Of a stretch of DNA of 62,407 nucleotides, positions 44,404 to 52,394 are shown in pieces. Location: assembly GCA_031549535.1 (NCBI GenBank), contig JAVBPP010000009.1:1-62407 (forward strand). Reading direction: 5' to 3'. This stretch comes from JAVBPP01 sp031549535 (lineage in GTDB: Bacteria > Bacillota > Clostridia > Oscillospirales > Acutalibacteraceae). The position numbers were made by a program, and so were the translations under genes. The notes below the pieces were generated by a model. That model searched no databases. It was given only the letters and a program-made list of their open reading frames with translations, and had not been told where the DNA came from. Every line of letters begins with the position of its first letter. Position 1 is the first letter of the stretch.

Positions 44404-44814
44404 ATGACCTTAACAGAAAAAGTTGCCCACTTAAAAGGGCTGGCCGAGGGCCTCATGCTGGACGAAAGCAAGGCGGAGACCAAGCTGATTCATGCAATGA
44501 TTGCGATTTTGGACGACCTCGCGCTCACCACGAGCGATTTGGAGGACACCGTCGCCGTGCTGGATGAGCAGATTGACGCGGTTGATGAGGATTTGGATGA
44601 GCTGGAAAGCTTTGTGTATGAAAGCTTTGACGATGACGACGACTGCTGTTGTGACGACGAAGAAAAATACGATGTTCAGTGCCCGTCCTGCGGCGAAACA
44701 ATCTGCGTGGACGCCTCTATTTTAGAGGAAGGCAGCATCGCCTGCCCCAATTGCAACGAAATTCTGGAGTTTGAGATTGAGTGCGATTGCTGCGACCACG
44801 GCGACGACGAATAA
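44404..44814 (+). CDS. CD1247-type acidic zinc-ribbon protein
   Basis: A protein of 136 aa. The N-terminal helical region (MTLTEKVAHLKGLAEGLML type, 1-70) is a coiled-coil-like domain. A very acidic Asp/Cys segment (DDDDDCCCDDEEK) follows, then a zinc ribbon (CPSCGETICV and CPNCNEILEF, about 93-120) and the tail CDCCDHGDDE. This family is found beside efp in many clostridia; its function is unknown. The spacing of 43 nt from efp and the terminator after it indicate one transcript with efp. Confidence 0.88.
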   Translation: MTLTEKVAHLKGLAEGLMLDESKAETKLIHAMIAILDDLALTTSDLEDTVAVLDEQIDAVDEDLDELESFVYESFDDDDDCCCDDEEKYDVQCPSCGETICVDASILEEGSIACPNCNEILEFEIECDCCDHGDDE

Positions 44815-44826
44815 AAAACAATTTTT

Positions 44827-44868
44827 GCGGCGGATACCCAATGCGTTCGGGTGTGCGCCGTTGTTTTT
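44827..44868 (+). terminator. Terminator of the efp operon
   Basis: A GCGGCG-ATACCC arm (44827-44839) pairs with GGGTGT-CGCCG (44849-44860) and is followed by TTGTTTTT. Confidence 0.8.
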
Positions 44869-44886
44869 ACAGGAGGATGCGCTTAT

Positions 44887-45303
44887 ATGAAAACTTTAGT
44901 GGTTTACTATTCGTTCTCCGGCCATTCCCGTGGCATAGCCGAGGCCTATGCAAGGGAGCACGGGGCGGATTTGCAGGAATTGCGGGACGAGAAGAAAATG
45001 AACATCTTCACCGCCTTTTTAGTCGGCTGCCCCAACGCCATGAAGGGTCGCCCGGCGAAACTGCAGAATTTTACCTATCACTGGGCGGATTATGACGAGC
45101 TGGTGTTTGTTATGCCTGTTTGGGCGGGCTGCCCCGTGCCCGCGTTCAACAACTGCGCCGCCGTGCTACCGCAGGGCAAGCAGGTGACACTCATCCTGTG
45201 CTCCGGCGGCGGAAACAGCGCAAAAAGCAAGCAGCGCAGCTGTGAACTGGTGCAGCGGCAGGGCTGCACAGTAAAAGAATATACAGACATTAAAACGGAT
45301 TGA
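44887..45303 (+). CDS. Flavodoxin-family protein
   Basis: About 138 aa. KTLVVYYSFSGHSRGIAEAYA is the FMN phosphate-binding loop (residues 2-22). WADYDELVFVMPVWAG is the second FMN loop and LILCSGGGNSA the third. It should bind FMN and act in electron transfer or as a small reductase. AGGAGG lies 10 nt before the ATG at 44887; the earlier frame start is inside the efp-operon terminator. The 3' end abuts the convergent M14 peptidase gene with no gap. Confidence 0.88.
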   Translation: MKTLVVYYSFSGHSRGIAEAYAREHGADLQELRDEKKMNIFTAFLVGCPNAMKGRPAKLQNFTYHWADYDELVFVMPVWAGCPVPAFNNCAAVLPQGKQVTLILCSGGGNSAKSKQRSCELVQRQGCTVKEYTDIKTD

Positions 45304-46206
45304 TTACAAAATACACGCGAGCACAAGCAGATACTCCAGCTTGCGGTAGATTGCCTCAAACTCGCTCAGCGGCAAGGGATTTGTGCCCTTGCCGATTTCT
45401 ATGGTAAAGCCCGGGCGGCCCAGCTCCTCAATGAACCAATCCTTAAATCCGCCGTGGGAGGCAAGGCCGGCGTTGGAAATGAGCGCATACCCGCTTGCGG
45501 CGGAGAAAATGCGTGCAAGCGTCTCGGATTTGGGCGGTGTGTTCGCGCCGTATTGCCAGAAGATTTCCTCCCCCTGGGAATGCAGAGCCAGCATATGGCG
45601 CGGCAGGCGCATGCGGCACAGGCGGGTTAAGGCAACGGTTTCCGGCTCGCTCTCCGGCATGGGGCCGCCGTATTGGCGCGGGGCGGGGCCGGTGATGCCC
45701 TCGCACAGCTCCATCTGGCGCAGGGTTTGCCAGCCTGCGTCAAAGTTATGGTTGATGTCCACCCCCTGCGCGTTGGCGTTCCAGCGCGAAAAGTCTCCCC
45801 GGCTGACGGCCTGCACAAACTCCCTGCAGCTGCCCGCCCCCCCGGCGCCGTGGATGGCAATTTGCACGCCGTCCGGGTTGGCGCAGGGGATAAACATAAT
45901 CTCCCGCTGTTCCGGCAGGCAGGAGAGCTGTACCCCGCAAAGCTCGCGCCCGTTGCGTATCCCCTCGCATATGCGCTCAATAAACGTGCAAAGGGCAAGG
46001 CCGGTCATCCATTCCACCCCGTGAAAGCCCGCCGTAAGCAGAACCGGGTGGGCGCTGCGCCCAAGGCTGAGTGCAAAAATGGCTCGCCCCGCATGGGAAC
46101 GGCCGATGACCCGGCAGTTTAGAAAGGGATAACGCCGTTTCAAGTGATAAACCGCCGAGCGGATTTGCTCATAATCAAACTCCGTGACCGGAACAATGCG
46201 CTGCAT
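45304..46206 (-). CDS. M14-family zinc carboxypeptidase
   Basis: About 300 aa. The zinc ligands are His62 and Glu65 in AGFHGVEWMTG, with the third His in LALHSQGEE. GVDINHNFDAGW carries the substrate Asn/Arg region and FTIEIGKGTNP the catalytic Glu. It is closest to bacterial gamma-D-glutamyl-meso-diaminopimelate peptidases, which cut peptidoglycan stem peptides. No signal peptide is visible, so it may recycle muropeptides in the cytoplasm or leave the cell another way. GGGAGG precedes the ATG at 46206. Confidence 0.9.
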   Translation of the reverse strand: MQRIVPVTEFDYEQIRSAVYHLKRRYPFLNCRVIGRSHAGRAIFALSLGRSAHPVLLTAGFHGVEWMTGLALCTFIERICEGIRNGRELCGVQLSCLPEQREIMFIPCANPDGVQIAIHGAGGAGSCREFVQAVSRGDFSRWNANAQGVDINHNFDAGWQTLRQMELCEGITGPAPRQYGGPMPESEPETVALTRLCRMRLPRHMLALHSQGEEIFWQYGANTPPKSETLARIFSAASGYALISNAGLASHGGFKDWFIEELGRPGFTIEIGKGTNPLPLSEFEAIYRKLEYLLVLACIL

Positions 46207-46225
46207 ATCATTACCTCCCCCTTGG

Positions 46226-46254
46226 TTTATAAGTGTATTCAAGCGGGGGAACAA
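46226..46254 (-). promoter_or_regulatory. Promoter of the M14 peptidase gene
   Basis: TTGTTC (-35, 46249-46254) and TATAAA (-10, 46226-46231) on the minus strand, 17-bp spacer. A CCCCCTTG/CAAG-C-GGGGG inverted repeat spans the site. Confidence 0.55.
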
Positions 46255-46278
46255 TCATACAGAAAAGGACAGGGCAAC

Positions 46279-46845
46279 ATGGATTTTACAGAAAAAACTG
46301 TGGCGGAGCATACCGTATACACTGGCAGAATACTGACCGTGCGCAATGATGAGGCACTGCTTCCGGACGGAAAACCCTGCCGCCGGGAGTTGGTGGTGCA
46401 TCCCGGCGCGGTGGCAGTCGCCGCGCTCAATGAGAAGCAGGAGCTGGCGCTGATCCGCCAATTTCGCTACCCCTTTGCTGCAGAATTGCTGGAAATTCCG
46501 GCCGGTAAGCTGGAGCCGGGGGAAGACCCTCTTGAGGCCGGCAAGCGTGAATTGCGCGAGGAGGCGGGTGTGATTGCGGGGCGCTACTATCCCCTGGGCG
46601 CGTTCTACCCCACGCCCGGTTACTGCGATGAGGTGATTCACCTCTTTTTAGCCTATGATTTGCAAAAGACCGAGGCCGCGCCGGATGAGGACGAATTTGT
46701 AGAGGCTCTGTGGCTGCCCTTGGGGGAGGTTGCGGAACTGATTATGCGCGATACGCTGCGCGACGGCAAGACGCAGGCGGCGGTGTTAAAGCTGGAACGC
46801 CTGCTGCAAAACGGCGTTTTGGCACAGCAGGAGGGTTGGCTGTGA
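46279..46845 (+). CDS. NUDIX hydrolase, ADP-ribose pyrophosphatase type
   Basis: A protein of 188 aa. The Nudix box is complete at residues 76-98 (GKLEPGEDPLEAGKRELREE followed by AGV), preceded by LIRQFRYPFAAELLEIPAG and followed by FYPTPGYCDEVIHLFLA, the pattern of ADP-ribose pyrophosphatases. It should split ADP-ribose to AMP and ribose-5-phosphate. The ATG at 46279 has AAGGACAGGG upstream. Its stop overlaps the GTG start of maf by four bases. Confidence 0.93.
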   Translation: MDFTEKTVAEHTVYTGRILTVRNDEALLPDGKPCRRELVVHPGAVAVAALNEKQELALIRQFRYPFAAELLEIPAGKLEPGEDPLEAGKRELREEAGVIAGRYYPLGAFYPTPGYCDEVIHLFLAYDLQKTEAAPDEDEFVEALWLPLGEVAELIMRDTLRDGKTQAAVLKLERLLQNGVLAQQEGWL

Positions 46846-47396
46846 ACCTGATTTTGGCCTCCCAATCCCCGCGCCGCCGGGAACTGTTGCAATTGGCTGG
46901 GTTTGCGTTCACGGCAGAGGCCGCGGACGCGGACGAGACCCTGCCGGACGATGTGCCGCTTGCCGAGGCGGTGCAAACGCTGGCGCAGCGCAAGGCGCAG
47001 GCGGTGTTCACACGGCATCCGGATTGCTGCGTCCTCGGTGCGGATACGCTGGTTGCGTTGGAGGATACCGTGCTGGGCAAACCGGCGGATACGCAGGATG
47101 CCGCGCGGATGCTGCGCCTGCTCTCCGGAAACACGCACACGGTATATACCGGCGTATGCATCCTCTCTGCGGGGCGTGAAATCCGCTTTGCCGAACAGAC
47201 ACAGGTCACGTTTTTTTCGCTGACGGAGCGGGAAATCGCAGCCTATACGGCAAGCGACGAACCGCTGGATAAAGCCGGGGCTTACGGCATTCAAGGCAAG
47301 GGCTGCACGCTGGTTCAAGGGATACGAGGCGATTATTATACCGTGATGGGGCTGCCTATCGGCAGAACGGCGCGGGAGCTGGGGAAGATACTGTAA
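46842..47396 (+). CDS. maf: Maf-family nucleoside triphosphate pyrophosphatase
   Basis: A protein of 184 aa. The hallmark start LILASQSPRRRELL, then GADTLVALEDTVLGKP and YGIQGKGCTLVQGIRGDYYTVMGLP. It hydrolyses dTTP, UTP or modified nucleotides and affects septum formation when over-produced. It uses a GTG start that overlaps the NUDIX stop, with GGAGGG ahead; both enzymes are house-cleaning nucleotide hydrolases. Confidence 0.95.
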   Translation: MNLILASQSPRRRELLQLAGFAFTAEAADADETLPDDVPLAEAVQTLAQRKAQAVFTRHPDCCVLGADTLVALEDTVLGKPADTQDAARMLRLLSGNTHTVYTGVCILSAGREIRFAEQTQVTFFSLTEREIAAYTASDEPLDKAGAYGIQGKGCTLVQGIRGDYYTVMGLPIGRTARELGKIL

Positions 47397-47427
47397 GCGC
47401 TTACGACAAGAATGGAGGCACCTCTAT

Positions 47428-48342
47428 ATGCCAAACAAGCGAATCTATCCAAAACGCCTGCGGGAGGGTGCAACCATTGGCGTGGTCGCTCCCTGCTGGC
47501 TGATGAGGCCGGAGTATGTGGAGCCGGCGGCGCAAACCCTGTGTGAACGGGGTTTTCAGGTAAAGTTGGCCCAAAATTTGTTTGCGGATAGCTACGGCTA
47601 TGCCGCGAGTGCGCAGGAGCGGGCGGACGATTTTAACGCGATGATTGCCGACCCGCAGGTGGATATGCTGCTGTTTGGCGGGGGAGAGGTCTGCAACGAG
47701 CTTTTGCCGCTGCTGGACTATGAAAACATTGTGCGCAACCCGAAAATTATCTGCAGCTACAGTGACAGTACAACGCTGTTGAACGCGATACATGCCAAAA
47801 CCGGGGTAGTGACCTTTTACGGCGCGAGTTTGCGTACCTTTGACACGCTGCGGGATTACAATTGGAGCTCCTTCTCCGGCAGGCTGATGGCGGGAGAGCT
47901 GCAGTACGAAAAGGGGAGCACATGGAACGCCCTGCACGGCGGTTCCTGCTGCGGCACATTGACGGGCGGCTATCTGGTCAACTATGCCTTTTTGCAGAAC
48001 AGTGCATATTTTACGCTCGATCCGCAAACGCAGTATCTTTTATTTCTGGAAGACCATGAAAAATTCAGCGCGCCCGCCGTTGTGGCAAAATACCTCGCCC
48101 ACCTGGAACAGAGCGGGCTGTTTCGGCAGGTTTGCGGGCTGATTGTGGGGGAATATGCAAAAGAGGAGCCGCCGCTGCTTTCCCAAATCCTCGCCCGCAT
48201 CGGCGAAACCTACCGGATTCCGGTGGTGAAGCATGCCGATTTCGGACATGGAGAGAACAACGCGATTTACCCCATCGGCGTCAGGGCAAAACTGGATGCC
48301 GACGCGCAGACGCTGACATTTCTGGAAAGCGGGGTGCAATAA
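47428..48342 (+). CDS. S66-family LD-carboxypeptidase-like protein (LdcA/MccF)
   Basis: A protein of 304 aa. GATIGVVAPCW at about 14-24 and LLFGGGEVCNELLPLLD are S66 marks. CSYSDSTTLLNAI provides the nucleophile Ser, LLFLEDHEK the Glu and HADFGHGENNAIYPIG the His of the Ser-Glu-His triad. Members trim L-D bonds in peptidoglycan tetrapeptides or cleave microcin C-like compounds; the sequence does not decide. GGAGG precedes the ATG. The next gene starts two bases after the stop codon. Confidence 0.9.
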   Translation: MPNKRIYPKRLREGATIGVVAPCWLMRPEYVEPAAQTLCERGFQVKLAQNLFADSYGYAASAQERADDFNAMIADPQVDMLLFGGGEVCNELLPLLDYENIVRNPKIICSYSDSTTLLNAIHAKTGVVTFYGASLRTFDTLRDYNWSSFSGRLMAGELQYEKGSTWNALHGGSCCGTLTGGYLVNYAFLQNSAYFTLDPQTQYLLFLEDHEKFSAPAVVAKYLAHLEQSGLFRQVCGLIVGEYAKEEPPLLSQILARIGETYRIPVVKHADFGHGENNAIYPIGVRAKLDADAQTLTFLESGVQ

Positions 48343-48343
48343 G

Positions 48344-50440
48344 ATGCAGTGGATACTGGACAAAGACTTTTTGGGGCTTTCCCCGTTTCGGCTTTCTCAT
48401 AAGGAGAAAGAAGAGCTTGTAATACCCGAGCACCCGCCGGAGCTGCAGAACCGCCATATGCTCGTGCGCAAACGCTTTGTCTGCGCTAATATCCGGCAGG
48501 CGGAACTGCTGATTACGGCGGACGACTATTATAAGGTTTGGCTCAACGGGCATTGGATCGGGCAGGGCCCCGCACCTTCGACTGCGGAGCATTATTATTA
48601 CAATAGCTATGACATCACCGCTCTGCTCCGGGAGGGCGAGAATGTGCTTGCGGTGCATGTCTATTACCAAGGTCTCATCAACCGGGTTTGGAACAGCGGG
48701 GATTTGCGCATGGGCATGCTGGCGCGTATCAGCGCGGACGGCAATGTATTGTGTGAGACGGATGCAAGCTGGCTGTGCAGCCGGGCGCGGGAGTATGTGG
48801 GCAGCGCAACCGTCGGCTATAAAACGCAGTTTGCCGAGGATATTGACAACCGGCTGAAGCAAACGGGTTGGAAGAATTTGGACTTTGACGACAGCGCCTG
48901 GGAACCGGCCTGTGTGCATCCGCAGCCGGATTACACCTTTCTTATGCAGCCCACGCTGCCCCTGCAGGTTTATCCCGTTTCCCCCTGCTCCGTGCGGGAA
49001 CTTGCGCGGGGGAATTATCTGCTTGACTTCGGGCAGGAACGCACAGGCAGTCTGCTGCTGCGTGCGGGTGGAAAAGCCGGGGATACCGTGGAACTGCACT
49101 TCGGGGAGGAATTGGCGCAGGAGGATGAGGTACGCAGCGTGATGCGCTGTAACTGTGTGTATCAAGAGACCTGGACGCTTGCGGACGGCGAAAACGAATT
49201 GGAGCAATACGATTACAAGGCCTTTCGCTATGTGCAATTGCTGACGGATGCGGCGGAAATCGATACGGCCTCCATCCGGGCGCTGGTACGGCATTATCCC
49301 TTTGACGACACAAGCTGCCGCATGGAATCCGCCGACCCCATGCTCAACAAGGTTTGGGCAATCTGCAAAAACGCCGTCAAATACGGCACGCAGGAGGGCT
49401 ATCTCGATTGCCCCAGCCGGGAGAAGGGGCAATATCTGGGCGACGCCACCGTCACAGCCCTGTCCCATGCCTACCTGACCGGCGAGCTTGCCATGTATCA
49501 AAAATGCCTGACCGACTTTGCGCGTTCCGCCGCGATTTGCCCCGGCCTGATGGCGACCGCGCCGGGTAGCTTTATGCAGGAGATTGCGGACTACTCCCTG
49601 CAATGGCCTGCGCAGCTGATGCAGTATTATGACTTGAGCGGCGATTTACATTTTTTGCGGGAAATGCTTGCGACCGCGCAGGGGATACTTGCCTATTTCG
49701 CGCGTTGGGCGCGCGCGGACGGGCTGCTGGAGGACTACAACGATAAACCCATCATGGTGGACTGGCCTTCCAATTTGCGGGATGGGTACGACAGCGCCCT
49801 CATGCCGGATTATCAGCCGGGCTGCAACACGGTGCTCAACGCGTTTTATATCGGCGCGGTGCAGGCGGTTGCGCGTATGGAAAAGCAGCTCGGCGTGGCA
49901 GGGGACAGGGGACTTCCGGCTCTGCAACAGGCCTTTGTCAAAGCATTTTACCGGGAGAAGACCGGCTTGTTTGTGGATACGGCGCAATCCGGGCACAGTA
50001 GTCTCCACGCCAACGCCCTGCCGCTTTATTTTGGGCTTGTGCCTGGGGGCAATACCGCAATCGTCCCGTTCATCCAATCCAAACGCCTGTGCTGCGGGGT
50101 TTATTTTTCTTATTTCGTGCTGAAAGCCCTCTGCGCGGCGGGGGAACACGCCTTTGTTTTGCAGCTTTTGACCGGGGAGGATAGCTGGGGTAACATGGTG
50201 CGCGAGGGTGCGACAACCTGTTTTGAGGCTTGGGGCAAGGAGCAAAAGTGGAACACCAGCCTGTGCCACCCATGGGCGAGCAGCCCGGTTATCATTTTGG
50301 TGGAGGAGTTCGCCGGAATCCGCTTTTCAGACGGTGTTGCCGCAATACAGCCCTGTTTGCCGGAGGGGTTGGAAGGGTTTCAGCTGCAGATGCGCTTTTT
50401 GGGGAGGGATATGAAATGCAATTCGGTATGCCGACACTAA
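48344..50440 (+). CDS. GH78-like alpha-L-rhamnosidase, second copy
   Basis: A protein of 698 aa with no signal peptide. The N-terminal beta domains include LITADDYYKVWLNGHWIGQG. The catalytic (alpha/alpha)6 domain shows LDCPSREKGQYLGD (Asp about 355), a variant of the DCPQRDER motif in the first copy, so the two enzymes probably differ in specificity. MVREGATTCFEAWG carries the second catalytic Glu. The last eight residues (MKCNSVCRH type) run into the following gene, where base composition drops, so the natural C-terminus may have been replaced. Confidence 0.87.
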   Translation: MQWILDKDFLGLSPFRLSHKEKEELVIPEHPPELQNRHMLVRKRFVCANIRQAELLITADDYYKVWLNGHWIGQGPAPSTAEHYYYNSYDITALLREGENVLAVHVYYQGLINRVWNSGDLRMGMLARISADGNVLCETDASWLCSRAREYVGSATVGYKTQFAEDIDNRLKQTGWKNLDFDDSAWEPACVHPQPDYTFLMQPTLPLQVYPVSPCSVRELARGNYLLDFGQERTGSLLLRAGGKAGDTVELHFGEELAQEDEVRSVMRCNCVYQETWTLADGENELEQYDYKAFRYVQLLTDAAEIDTASIRALVRHYPFDDTSCRMESADPMLNKVWAICKNAVKYGTQEGYLDCPSREKGQYLGDATVTALSHAYLTGELAMYQKCLTDFARSAAICPGLMATAPGSFMQEIADYSLQWPAQLMQYYDLSGDLHFLREMLATAQGILAYFARWARADGLLEDYNDKPIMVDWPSNLRDGYDSALMPDYQPGCNTVLNAFYIGAVQAVARMEKQLGVAGDRGLPALQQAFVKAFYREKTGLFVDTAQSGHSSLHANALPLYFGLVPGGNTAIVPFIQSKRLCCGVYFSYFVLKALCAAGEHAFVLQLLTGEDSWGNMVREGATTCFEAWGKEQKWNTSLCHPWASSPVIILVEEFAGIRFSDGVAAIQPCLPEGLEGFQLQMRFLGRDMKCNSVCRH

Positions 50441-51207
50441 TTGAACTAAAATCAGCGGAAGCCTGCGCCTACATCTGCCGCGAATTAGGTCTTAACTTTG
50501 TTGAACTCAGCATGGATTTACCTGATTATCAGGCGGACAAATTAAACGTGGATGAACTACGCCGAATTGCCGATACATACGGTGTTTTCTATACCATTCA
50601 TCTCGAAGGCTTTCTTGACCCTTGTGTATTCAATAACCGGGTGGCATCTGCCTATACAGAAACCGTACTGCAAGTCATTGCTATTGCCAAACAACTTAGT
50701 ATTCCGCTTCTGAATATGCACATGAATCGCGGCGACCACTTCACGTTGCCTGAGGGAAAAGTTGCGCTTTATGAGGTGTACAAGCCGGAGTATCTGCAAA
50801 AGCTATCTGATTTTCGTGATAAGTGTACGGCGGCGATTGGCGATGCTACTATTACAATCAGCTTGGAAAACTGCGGAGATTACGAACGATGCGGGTTTAT
50901 GCGGGATGGTTTGGATGCGCTGCTCCAAAGCCCGGCATTTGCCTTGTGCTTTGACATCGGGCATAATGCCGCCGCAGATTACGCTGATGAGCAAGCTATC
51001 ATGGAACGAGCCGATAGGCTTTGCCATATGCATATCCACGATGCCAAAGGGCGGACAGATCATCTCCCACTCGGCGAAGGTGATGTGGATATAGGTAAAT
51101 ATCTTGATTTGGCAAAGAAACATGATTGCCGCGCTGTGTTGGAAGTCAAAACCATAGCGGGTTTGCGGTTAACGGTAGACTGGTTGAAAGAAAAGGGATT
51201 TATATGA
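50416..51207 (+). CDS. Sugar isomerase/epimerase-type TIM-barrel protein
   Basis: About 263 aa of the AP-endonuclease-2/xylose-isomerase-like family. Metal-site elements are FVELSMDLPD near residue 25, NMHMNRGDHF, ISLENCGDYE, LCFDIGHNAA, CHMHIHDAKGRTDHLPLGEGDVD and LEVK. The His/Glu/Asp pattern fits a divalent metal centre. The substrate is unknown; a sugar or sugar-derived polyol is likely. The ATG at 50416 follows GGGAGGG and overlaps the preceding rhamnosidase gene by 25 nt. Codon use and GC content are lower than upstream, a sign of transfer together with the HAM1 half of the next gene. Confidence 0.8.
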   Translation: MQFGMPTLIELKSAEACAYICRELGLNFVELSMDLPDYQADKLNVDELRRIADTYGVFYTIHLEGFLDPCVFNNRVASAYTETVLQVIAIAKQLSIPLLNMHMNRGDHFTLPEGKVALYEVYKPEYLQKLSDFRDKCTAAIGDATITISLENCGDYERCGFMRDGLDALLQSPAFALCFDIGHNAAADYADEQAIMERADRLCHMHIHDAKGRTDHLPLGEGDVDIGKYLDLAKKHDCRAVLEVKTIAGLRLTVDWLKEKGFI

Positions 51208-52394
51208 ACACATTTATCTATGGTACGGGAAACCCCGCCAAACTCGTTCATATGAAACAGATGCTTGCACCTCTTGATGTCAAGATCATTGGATTACAAG
51301 AGACTGGTATTGCGATTCCTGAAGCAGACGAAAGCGGCAGCACACCATTAGAAAACGCTCGCATAAAAGCACTTACTTATTATAGCGTGTTGAAGCATCC
51401 CGTTTTCGCTTGCGATTCAGGGCTGTATATTGACGGTTTGCCAGATGATGAGCAGCCCGGCGTCCATGTCCGTAGGGTAAATGGCAAATGGTTGAGCGAC
51501 AGCGAGATGGTTGCGCATTATGCCGCGGTTGCGAAACGGCTGGGCGGGCGGGCGGTTGCCCGATATCGCAACGCAATTTGTTTGATAATGCGTGACGGCG
51601 AAATATATGAGTATTTCGCAGAGAATATTGCGTCCAATTCTTTTTACATAGTCGATACCCCGCACGAAAAACGGGTGGAAGGGTTCCCTCTGGATTGCCT
51701 GTCTGTGGATATTCAAACAGGCGAATACTATTACAACACGGCTGAGTCCCGCTCGGGTGATGACAGTGGGCAGACAAATGGATTCCGTGCGTTTTTTGAG
51801 CGGGTTTTAGAAAATGGAGGAGGGAATAAGCCCCAAACAAAGGAGGTACCTGCCATGCGTAAAGTTTTATTCGACCGCCGCAGCCCCTGCCTGCAGCCGG
51901 TTCTGGATGCGATCTGCCGGCACAATCACCGCACGTTGGTGCTTTGGGCACTGGAATACGCGCAGGAATTGACCTGCCGTTTTGAGGAGCGCTATGCGCA
52001 GGAGACAAGGCCGCGCGCCGCGCTGGAAGCCGCACGCGCCTGGTCACGCGGGGCAATCAAGATGCCGCAGGCACAGCAGGCGATTCTGGCGGCGCACAGG
52101 GCGGCGGCGGAGCTGGAGGATGACAGGGTGTATTGCGCTCTCGCCCATGCCGTGGGGCAGGCGGTGTCTACTGTGCATGTGGAAACCCATGCCATCGGCG
52201 GCCCGATGTATGCCCTGACTGCGCTGGCGCTTACCGGGGGGCAGGAGGCGGTCCAGGCGGAGTGCACACACATCTGTGAGCGGCTTGCCTTTTGGGAGAA
52301 CGCGGACACGGGCGGACAGCCTTGGGCGGCGTTCCTTTTGCGAGAGAAACCCAATAAAGAACAGTTACTTCGAGATAGGGAGAGGGAGCAATAA
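51204..52394 (+). CDS. Fused HAM1/RdgB-type NTPase and immunity-protein-like domain
   Basis: An uninterrupted frame of 396 aa. Residues 1-205 match non-canonical purine NTP pyrophosphatases (TGNPAKL, ENARIKA, FACDSGLYIDGLPDDEQPGV), low in GC. Residues from 218 (RKVLFDRRSPCLQPVLDAIC) form an Ala-rich helical domain. It resembles small proteins annotated as putative immunity proteins (HRTLVLWALEYAQE, ALEAARAWSRGAI, AVGQAVSTVHVETHA), high in GC. A perfect AAAGGAGG stands 8 nt before the in-frame ATG at 51855, so the second part is probably also, or only, made as its own protein of 179 aa. The fusion may be a recent loss of a stop codon. Confidence 0.75.
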   Translation: MNTFIYGTGNPAKLVHMKQMLAPLDVKIIGLQETGIAIPEADESGSTPLENARIKALTYYSVLKHPVFACDSGLYIDGLPDDEQPGVHVRRVNGKWLSDSEMVAHYAAVAKRLGGRAVARYRNAICLIMRDGEIYEYFAENIASNSFYIVDTPHEKRVEGFPLDCLSVDIQTGEYYYNTAESRSGDDSGQTNGFRAFFERVLENGGGNKPQTKEVPAMRKVLFDRRSPCLQPVLDAICRHNHRTLVLWALEYAQELTCRFEERYAQETRPRAALEAARAWSRGAIKMPQAQQAILAAHRAAAELEDDRVYCALAHAVGQAVSTVHVETHAIGGPMYALTALALTGGQEAVQAECTHICERLAFWENADTGGQPWAAFLLREKPNKEQLLRDREREQ

